Below, in pieces: positions 52,301-62,277 of a stretch of 64,000 nucleotides of DNA. The stretch's first letter is position 1; the number at the start of each line of letters is the position of its first letter. Source of the DNA: Pectinophora gossypiella (Eukaryota; Arthropoda; Insecta; Lepidoptera; Gelechiidae); contig NC_065406.1 of NCBI RefSeq assembly GCF_024362695.1, forward strand, positions 1,550,001-1,614,000, read 5' to 3'. The position numbers and the translations under genes are program-made. Below the pieces are notes generated by a model. That model had not been told where the DNA came from and did not search any database. It saw only the letters and a list, made by a program, of their open reading frames with translations.

Positions 52301-55300
52301 TCTCCAGTCATGTAAGTAATGTCATCTGATGATCTGAGGCAAAGCTTACAATAAACTAAAAAAAATCTTCTAGTTCAACATCCGTCCTACCTTCTTAGCG
52401 AAGGTGAGATACAGCTCCTCGATCTGGCGGAACTGGTCCTGCAGCTGCAGCAGGCGCTGCTTGCGCGCGGCCGAGTCGGCCAGCAGCCGCTGCCAGCGCG
52501 AGATGACGTCCGCGTGGCGCGCCACGATGGCGGCCGACTGCTCGTGGTTAGCCGCCACCAGCTGCTCCTTGAGGGCCGTGATGTTCTGAATGCCCTCGTG
52601 TTCGAACGCCGCGAGCCCTGACAACGGAAACACTTGTTACAATTTTGTCTGAACCTCAACGAGCAAATTCAAATTAAAAAATATCATTATTCAGTGTGTA
52701 ACATTGTGTGACCTAGGATAACATTTATGAAACAAATAAAAGAGAAGGTGCAGGTCGTGTCGTATCGGGAGGTGAAGGTTTTGGCGGGAAGAAGAGAGGA
52801 ATGGCGGTTACTCCACCGACAAGAGCGCAGCTCTTAAATAGAGAGAGAGAACATTATTACACTTTGAATCATTTTTACATAAGGCACGTCTCATCCGCCT
52901 AAAACTACTGCAGCTTTTCACAACCTGAATAGCCGGGGAAAAGAAGCTACAAGAAACAGAGAACAACAGTTACCATATCTTTCCTCGTTGATACACTATA
53001 GCTTGACTTAAAAATATTGAATAGAGATATTTTTGAATTTGAATTGCAAGCGTAAATTCCTGGCGCATTGTTAGGTACAGATGGCAACAAATGTTCTAAA
53101 TAACTTTTAATTTGGACGCTAACTTCTTCACGGCTTAAATATTTATTTAAAGGTACACACCGGCGTCGAAGGTATCCTGCTTGGTGAGCAATGTCTGCAC
53201 GGTGGAGAGATCTCGTCCGAACTCATCGGAGCGCACGTGCGTCTCCTTGTCGGCGATCCAGGACTCCACAACGTCGGCCTTCCACAGCAGCTGCAGGTAC
53301 GCCGAGTTGTCCACCAGGGCTGCCTTGCGACGAGCTGCCAGCCCCGTCAGCTTCTCCAGTTTAGCCTGGGAAGAATTATCGTTGATTAAGATCGGGTTTC
53401 TTACAATATTTAACACGTAATTGCAAATGAAAAAAGGGGGGGTGGGTGTTAAAAAAGCAATATTGCTTTTATAGATGAACCGCTTCGATGTGTCCTTCTT
53501 AGACCCCTAGTACTGAACAGATTTTGCAATAATCTAAAGCAATAATTATAAAGTAGATTGGATTTTTAAGACATAGTAAATATCCTTCGAGTTTTGCTTT
53601 TACAACAAAATCTCTCCCGCCCTTGTACTCTCTCTGTATGTCGTTTTATTATTGATATAAAAACAATTTAACATAGAACCACGCCTGTATCCCAAAAGGG
53701 TATGCAGAAGTGTATATATTCACCCGCTCGCTATGTTTAAATTCCATGTAATAATAGGGGACGGGCCTATTCCCATTAACCAGGCACAAACCATGGAAAA
53801 TATCAATATATGATATCAATTATCTATGAATTCAAACTCAAATCGAATTCCATGGTTTAGAGATCGAGCCAGGATTCGAAATTGTGACTGTGCAAGGGAA
53901 CTTGACAAGCTTACCTGTAGAGCTCTAATGCGGTGGCTGAGCGCGTCGGCGTGCAGGTTCCCCTGCTGCAGCAGCTGCTCGCCCTCCTGCGACAGGTCCC
54001 GTACGCGGTCGGCGCGCGCCGCCAGCTCCGCCTCCAGGGCCTCGTGCTTCTTCAGCAGGCCCTGCACCGCGGCCATGCTGTCGCCGCACTCACCCACTAC
54101 CACCAACTGCTGTTTCTCGCTGCGGAGGTTAATGTCAAAATTAGAAAGATAAAAATAAAAACGAAAAATATCTTTATTTTCTGAGAAATACAACAAAGCA
54201 AAACGTAAGGCACAATGAGTAAACAAATACAAAATGACATTAATTAGTAGAGGTTCCTAAACGTAATTACCATGGATAAACTAGTTGAAGGCTTTTTTGA
54301 ATCTAACTGTTGCAATAAAAATAAACTTGAATTATTTTTAAGAATTGAATTAAATGAATTTGTGGGCACTCATTTGTCTTCACTTAAGCTTTAAAATTAT
54401 GAAAAAAATAATTATGTTGTTACTATCTGTTGTCTAAAATAATCCTCATTTCAGCTTTGCCACAGTAATAGAAATAAAAAGTGCACACAAACCTGATCCA
54501 AGCCTCCTCCTCGTCGACCTTGGCCAGGAACTGCTGGTACGCCAGCGACTGCTGCAACTTGGTGCCCCGCTCCGCGGCCAGCGCCTGCAGCTCCGACCAC
54601 GCAAGCGCCAGCGCTTTCAACCTGCATATTAAATGAAATATATTTATTCGTTCTAGAGTGAAACATACAGATCTAAATAAATATTCGTGCTAATTCCGGT
54701 AGACACCGTCTAATTGTATTTTAAGTTACACCTGTCATTTTCTAATCCGCCGAAAAGTATGTTTTCCTTCACCGCAGAGCATATGATAATCATATGACTT
54801 GTAAAATAGTTCCATAAAATTCCGTGGGAAACTTTGGTTGCACGGACCATATCTCGAACCTGGTATTATTAGTCTTCGTTATTTAATTTAATCCCTCTAA
54901 TTTAGCCTAGAAGATCCCACTGTTGGCAAAGGCCTCCCCTCCCTCTTTCCATTTTCCGCGGTCCTGTGCGTACTCCGGCCAGTTCCGGCAGGCGTCCAAG
55001 TCGTCACCACATCTCTTTCTACGTTTGTAATAAGACGGCATATTACTGTGCTGCTGTCAACTGTATAATTATCATTACTTTTTGTAAAACTCAATATCAC
55101 TTTTATTTTTTATTTTATTACTTATTATTTTAATTCCCAATTGGTGCTGTTTGTACAAATGTAAACAGTCTTCTAGTGGCGTGATGTTTGTTTGTGAGTC
55201 GTGTGTATAATTAGTTTAATTAACCTAATCTAAGCATATTATGTTTTTGTATGAATAATTATATCCTTGTGATGCTTATATTTTTAATAAATATGTGTAA

Positions 55301-58300
55301 CGCGTATCCTATATATTAGATAATAAGGTTCTGTTTCGGGTACTATCCTGTATTATGTTTATATTATGCGGTCTACTGTTCCTCTTCTTATTAATATTAA
55401 GTACTACTACTCTAGGGAAACCTATAATTGGCCTATGTATAAGCACCATTACCACTGTTAAAATTTAATTGTAAGCTGTTGGTTTTCTCAATAAACAATA
55501 AAAATAAAAAAAATAAAAAAAAAATAATCCCCTGTTCCTGAGGCTGATCACTTGATTGTCTGAAGTATGATCCGTGGGTAGGAAGGCATGTTAAGCAGTT
55601 GGTCCCGGTTACTACATACTGATGTAAGTAGTCCTTATATGAGCCATGTGTCAGGAGCCTTTGGCGGCTCAATAATAACTCTGACACCAGGGTTAATGAG
55701 GTTGGTAATCCACCTCACAAACACGATAAGAAGACGTGTAATCCTATATTGAGAGAAGTGTACCTCTGTTCGATCTCGGGAACACCCAGGTTGGAGACGT
55801 CCATGAGTTTCTCCCCTGCTTCCTGCACGGCCTGTATGGCCGGTTCGTGGCTGCCCAGCTCGGCTTCCAAGCGCTTGTGCTTCTTCAGAAGGTTCTGGAC
55901 CCCGGTGAGGTCGCGCCCGTAGTCGTCTGACGCGACAAGGAGTTTCTTCTCCCTGGAAGATAAAGGATTGGATGACATACATACATAAAATCCGCCTAAG
56001 CAATCAGAAGGCAACTTACAGCCACTGTGGACTGTGTGTGCGGGTGTGTGGATTTGATGAATTTGTTTGTTTATTTCAACTTCAATAGACTTATCATCAT
56101 CTCTGTCGTTAAAAAGTTAAGTTCTCTATGACAGGAAAAACGCTAAGACGTAAAATGTTTACTATTGCATTGAATTAGGTTTCAAATAGAAGTAATATTA
56201 CGTTTTCGTTACGATTACAATAGCATCTATAGTTTTGGTTAGTTGATTATGAATATCGTTTACAAAAACAAGCAGCCGATTGTGTTTGATTTGTTATTTT
56301 GTATTGTTTCTTGATATTATGTGTTTGTGTGTAGTGTGTAACCGTATAATCTTTTTTTTTACTCAATCCAAACTCACTTAATCCAGGACTCCTCATCAGC
56401 GATGTCGCGGAAGAACTGGTGCAGGGTGTTGGCCTCGTTCAGCCTCGCGCGGCGGTGGGCGGCGAGGTTGCGCACGCGCTCGAACCTCTCGTTGATGGCG
56501 GAGCGGCGCGAGCCGATGCCGGCGCTGTCGAACTGGCCGCTCGACACCAGGGCGTCAGCTTGGGCGTTCATGTCAGCTATGCGGTCCTCGTGAGCTTGGA
56601 TGTCAGCTTCCACGAGCTGGTGCTTCTTCATCAAATTCTGGACTGATGCCAAGTCTTTGCCCGAGTCTTCCGAGGTTAGAAGGCTCTCAACCTGAAAGAA
56701 TAGAAGTCGTTTATAAACGGTTCTCAGTTGAAATATTGGAGATAAAAAGAGTAGCATTAAAATAGCAAAAACAGTCGCGAGTGGGTGTTTATATTATACA
56801 CCTCTGCCTAACCCCTTAGGGTTACAAGCGTGATGCTACGTTATGCATTAAAATAGTCAACAAGTCAAATATCAAAAGTTAAAAACAACATTTTAAAAAA
56901 AAAGAACTAAAACTTCTCAAATCCACATAAAATCTTGGACAGTAAGTCAGAGCTGATTTCTAGAAGTAGATTAATGTACCACATAACCTCTGATCTGCTC
57001 TACAGAGGGAGACCCGTGCCCATCAGTGGTACATAATACATTCAAACTCAAAAAACATCTTTATTCATTAGGTGACATAGTTACATTTTGACTCGTCATT
57101 TTTTTACGAAACGAACGCCTCATCCGCCTAAACTACTACAGCTTCTAAAGAAAAAGTATTTTATTAAACAAACTGTCACATCACTAATTTAAGAGCCACG
57201 CTCTTGTCGGTGTAGCATTCTCCATTCTTGTGGCACAAAGGACAATTCCTTCACTTCCTTATAAGACACGACGTTCGCCTTCTCTTTAATCTGTTCCATG
57301 TAAGCTCTACAACCAACCACCTACACAACCTATACAAACTGTATATGATGATGATGATGATGATGTGATCCAGCCGATTTCGGCTACGGCGACTGCTTCA
57401 ACTCCAACGTTCATGTGCTCGCATGTGGCTTATATAGCCAATCTTATTGGAAAAGATCCTCGCACATAGTGGGCATGTGAGTACACCATTTAAATATGCA
57501 TAATTGATCGCCGTAAGCGGTCGGGCTTTTAATTCATCGCGCTTGGCGTCAAGCTCTAAGCGCCGTCGATGTTCAAATTCATAAACTTTGGTGTGAACCA
57601 AAGCTCTCCATTCCGGGCGATTAGCGGCTAGATTTTCCCACTGACATGGCTCAATGCCGCACTTTTTCATGTGCCGCTTTAGCACGTCTTTGTACCTAAG
57701 GAGTTGTCCGCCATGCTTGCGCTTGCCTTCCTCAAGTTCACAATAAAAGACGCGCTTCGCCACTCGCTGCTCAGTCGTTCGTGACACGTGTCCGCACCAA
57801 CGTAGCTGCCGCCTCATGAGATATAACTCAATGCCACCGACGTTATCTCTGCGCAACACTTCGGTATTCCGTACGCGATCAGACCATCGAATCCCTAGAA
57901 TCCTCCGCAGACATTTGAGGTGGAAGCGATCTAGCATACGGATGTGCCGGCGGTACACGGTCCATGTTTCAGCTGAATATAGGATGTTAGGGAGCACAAC
58001 CGCCAAATACACCGATATCTTGGTTGCCAGCCTCAAGTCATGTGAGCAGAAGACCCCGGAATTCAACTTACCGAACGCTGCGGCTGCAGCACCAATCCGG
58101 CTGTTGATCTCTGCATCAAGGTCGCACTTAGATGACAATGTGCTACCCAGATATCGGAACTTGTCGACCTGCTTCAGCTCGTCCTCGCCAAGTTTAATGG
58201 TCAGCGGCTCGTGACCGTCGATGTCCAGAGACATCACCTCCGTCTTCTTGACGCTGATCTTCAGGCCGAATTTACGGCAAGACTCGTCGAAATCGGACAT

Positions 58301-61300
58301 TAGCTGTTGCAGGCCCTCTGGGGATTCCGCCACAAAACACAGATCATCTGCATACAAGATCTCAGATACCGTGGTTACAAACTGTATAGCTGGGGAAAAG
58401 AAGCTGCAAGAAAAACCTGGGAATAAAGGTCAGTATAGTGTTATATAATTATGTAGATAAACGTGTACCTCTCCGAGCCAGAAGTCGAGGTCCTTGACGG
58501 CAGCGATGTAGGTGCGCTGCTTGTTAGCCTCCTTCAGCTTGAGCGACTTCTCTGTTGTCTTCTGCGTCAGGAACTCCCACTGATCCGCGATCGATGCTAG
58601 GCGAGCCTGTTACAAATATTTCATTTTAGTATTAGAGATCAAATGTCGAATACGACACTGCGGTCTTGTGGTACATGAGCAATATTATGTACCCACTTTA
58701 GAACACTGTCGCACTATCATATTTGACATTTAATGAGACTTATGGTATCAAATGCCGAATAAAGGTCCGATTGCTTGAAGAAATTGTGAAGTAAACAAAT
58801 AAATGATAATCACTGTCTTATTGACGTTGATAGTATTGGATTGCATCGAATGCGCAATTGGTGCAGTGCCTGCTCGGCAACGCGGACGGCGGGCGACTGG
58901 ATCTTATCTATGCAACCATTGCAGACATAATAAATAATGCTTTGTCCCTGTCGATCTGCGGCCGACCGGTGCGGGACCACTGCCTAACACACACACACGT
59001 ACACACTCCTACATCTTATTCGTTCAAACATTTGTTTTATTAACCTGCTCACGATTGTTTTTTACTTGTTTTTCTTTATGAGTTTGCACAATATATAATT
59101 AATACTATACTATACTTATTTACATCTATATTTTATTTTATTTGTAATTATATTATGATAATATCTAAGTAACCTATAATAGTATGTAAGTATATGTACA
59201 TATGGTGGCGCGATGTCCGTACTTCACTCAGTACTCAGGCCTCACAGAATACCAGCGTCGCGGCTCACGCCGCGGCATAAGCTGAGTGAGGACCTTTTAT
59301 ACGGGACACCATCCACTACACATGGGTAAGCCGACATGACGTCACATTTTAATTTAGGTATAAGTTTCTGTGTTCGTTTTCCATGTTTCTATATAGAAAA
59401 TATTTCGTGTGTGCGTTAACTTCTAATGTGATGTCATTATAATGTATATATATGTAATCCGTGTCTGTGGTGTCCTAAATAATAAATGTTTCTTTCTTTC
59501 TTTCTTTGCTTAGTTTTACTCATAACGCATCACCCTCGCGGGCATACGAAAGGCGAGGGAAGATTTTTATGTATTAAGTTTTCGGCCGAGAGTAGATGTA
59601 TGTACTAACATCTCCGTGGTCTAGTGGTTAGAACGTTGGACTTAGGATCTTCCCGATGGACACATTATCGAAATTTCTGTGAGACTGTCCTGTGTTTGGT
59701 AAGAACATTGCAGGCTTGAATCACCTGTTTGTTTGAAAAAGTAAGACGAGTCCGTGCTTCGTAGAGCACGTTAAGCCGTTGGTTCCGGCTATTAGCCGTA
59801 AAACACCTCCACCAACCCGTGGAGTAGCGTGTTGGAGATGATACATGCCCCCTCCGATTGATAGAGGGGATGTCTGTGCCCAGCAGTGGAACGTATATAG
59901 CCTATTTATGTATGTTTCCGTGTACTAAGACAACTCGAAAGAGTCCTTTACGCATCAACGGGATCTTCCAGCGTAGATAGTGCCTCACCTGCACGGCGTC
60001 TTCGCTGCCGCTGCACTGCCCGCGCTGCACCAGGTTGCCGCCCATAGCGAGTACGGATTGGATGCGCTCGGCGTTAGCTGCCAGTTCCGCTTCAAACGCC
60101 TGAGGGAGGGGAAATATTTATAGTCATCAAATTGTCACACATTACATACAGAACGCCAGGAAATTAGGCTGGTTTCCCTTCGTGTTGGAAGACCTATTGT
60201 ACTCTTTCTATTTCACTTTTGTTTTGTATTTTCCTGTTTGTGCAATAAAGTATTTGTTATGTTATGTCAGACAGGCAGTCGCTTCTGAAGACAGGACCTG
60301 GCAAATCTTCAAGTTAAGTAACCGGATCCCGTAAAAACGGGCGATTATGATGACTTTTATATATATACCATAGTATGTGTGGGCTATGTTCAGGGCCCCT
60401 GAACATATTGAAGCTATTCGAAGACCAAATAGTAAGTAAGTGCGCAATGCCAACAAGTGACAAAAAGCAATATTACTTCTTTATATGAATGGGCGACTTG
60501 ACAACCTAGTCAAATGAGATACTTTTCACGAAACATTAAAACGAAAGTTTTCTTTGGAGTTTATATGGAAATACTCCTGTGACATCATCAATGTAAGCGG
60601 TCAAACGACGTTCTCATTGTCACTTAATTTATAAATAAGTCAAAAATTAAAATGAGACTGATTTTTGATCACCTTAGACTGGCTTCTATTTCTATATTAG
60701 CATTGTGACGGACCCAACTAGTTCCGCTCACATGTAACAGATGGCGCCACATTAAAAATGTAGTCGTGAAACGCGATATCGAAGTTTACACAGCGAGACG
60801 CATATACTCAACGTATATATATGTCGATCCCTAGTCACACTACCATCTTGTGACTAGCGGGGTATAGTTCCCGGCAAACTTCTTGAGCATCGACCTTGAC
60901 TGCGCACAACCGAATTTTAGATCTCTTTGGTGGTGCGGTACGGGGCGCGGGGGCGGGTGAGTACCGCATCGACCGGCTATTGGTAGATCAGTCGATACTT
61001 CCCCCGCGCACTCTGTCTTCGTCCCTTTGACTCCCGAATACACTTGCGTGCAATGAAACTGTCACGTTTTTGTTATTGCTCTGTTGTTAGTTTTTTTTGT
61101 TATTGCTCATTTGTTTAAGTTTAAGAATTAGTTACTAGCACGAGGTCTATGTCTACAGATCCAACACATAGCACTAGCTATGGTTTTGCTGGTTTCAACC
61201 TCATGGAAGGAATATCATACTTACCTGACGATTAGTTTTTATTAAATATAATAATATAATATAAGTTGTAATGAACTATAATAATATAAGTTTAGTTTTA

Positions 61301-62244
61301 TTTACATAATTAAATAATATAATAATTGTTTTTTTTAATGAAGTTAAGAAAATAATCAAAAGTTCATTTTTTTGCACGGAAGTGTACGTGCGCGAACTTT
61401 CCCCCACTACGACAGTCGATGCTCAAGAAGTTTGCCGGGAGTTATACTATGCTCTGTTCGGTACCCCGAAAACATCCTTTGGCTGCAGCACACCCTCACC
61501 GCCAAAGCATTTTATAATTCATCTTTGACTCAGTCAAATATGCTATTGCTTCGATGTGGCGTTCTTAATCCCCTTATTCTGTCCGTGCAATAAAGTATGT
61601 TTGATTGGAAGATATTGTACCTGGTGTTTCTGATGCTTGGACTGTATGTTGGCGGGGTCCTTGTAGCTCTCCTCGGTGGCCAGCTGCAGCTTCTCCGCGA
61701 TCCAGTTCTCCATCTCGTCCGCGTCGCGGGAGAACTGCTGCAGGGTCTGTTCGTCACCCAGTCTGGGGGTAAATTTAAGTATTTTAGAGTCATGCGGATA
61801 TGAGCAAAAACAAAACTAAAACTATGGTTTCTGGCTGGTTTATCATTGAAACAAATTAAATACGACACAAATAATCTGGGACATGACTTATTTTCAACTT
61901 CAAAAAAAGAAGGTTCTCAATTCGGTAGATTTTTTTTAAAATAATTTTGTTAAATAATGAAAAAATAAAAGAAAAACTAAAACCATGGTTTCACACTGGT
62001 TTATCATCGAAACAGAAATTAAATATCACACAAATAATCTGGGACATGATTTCTTTTCAATTGCAAACAAAAAGATTCTCAATTAGGTAGATTTTTTAAA
62101 ATAAATTATTTTGTTGTGGCTTATCAAAAAACTTCTGACTTGATCTACGATATTGTTGAACAAAGAACCATCGACCTATGTCAATTCGTTGTTATTATAT
62201 ATTATTATCAGCATGTATGTACCTGGATCGCTTCTCGATGAGGG

Positions 62245-62277
<33 letters not shown>

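Noticed and set aside
57816..58214. 132-codon plus ORF
   Set aside because: Antisense of the RTE polymerase frame.
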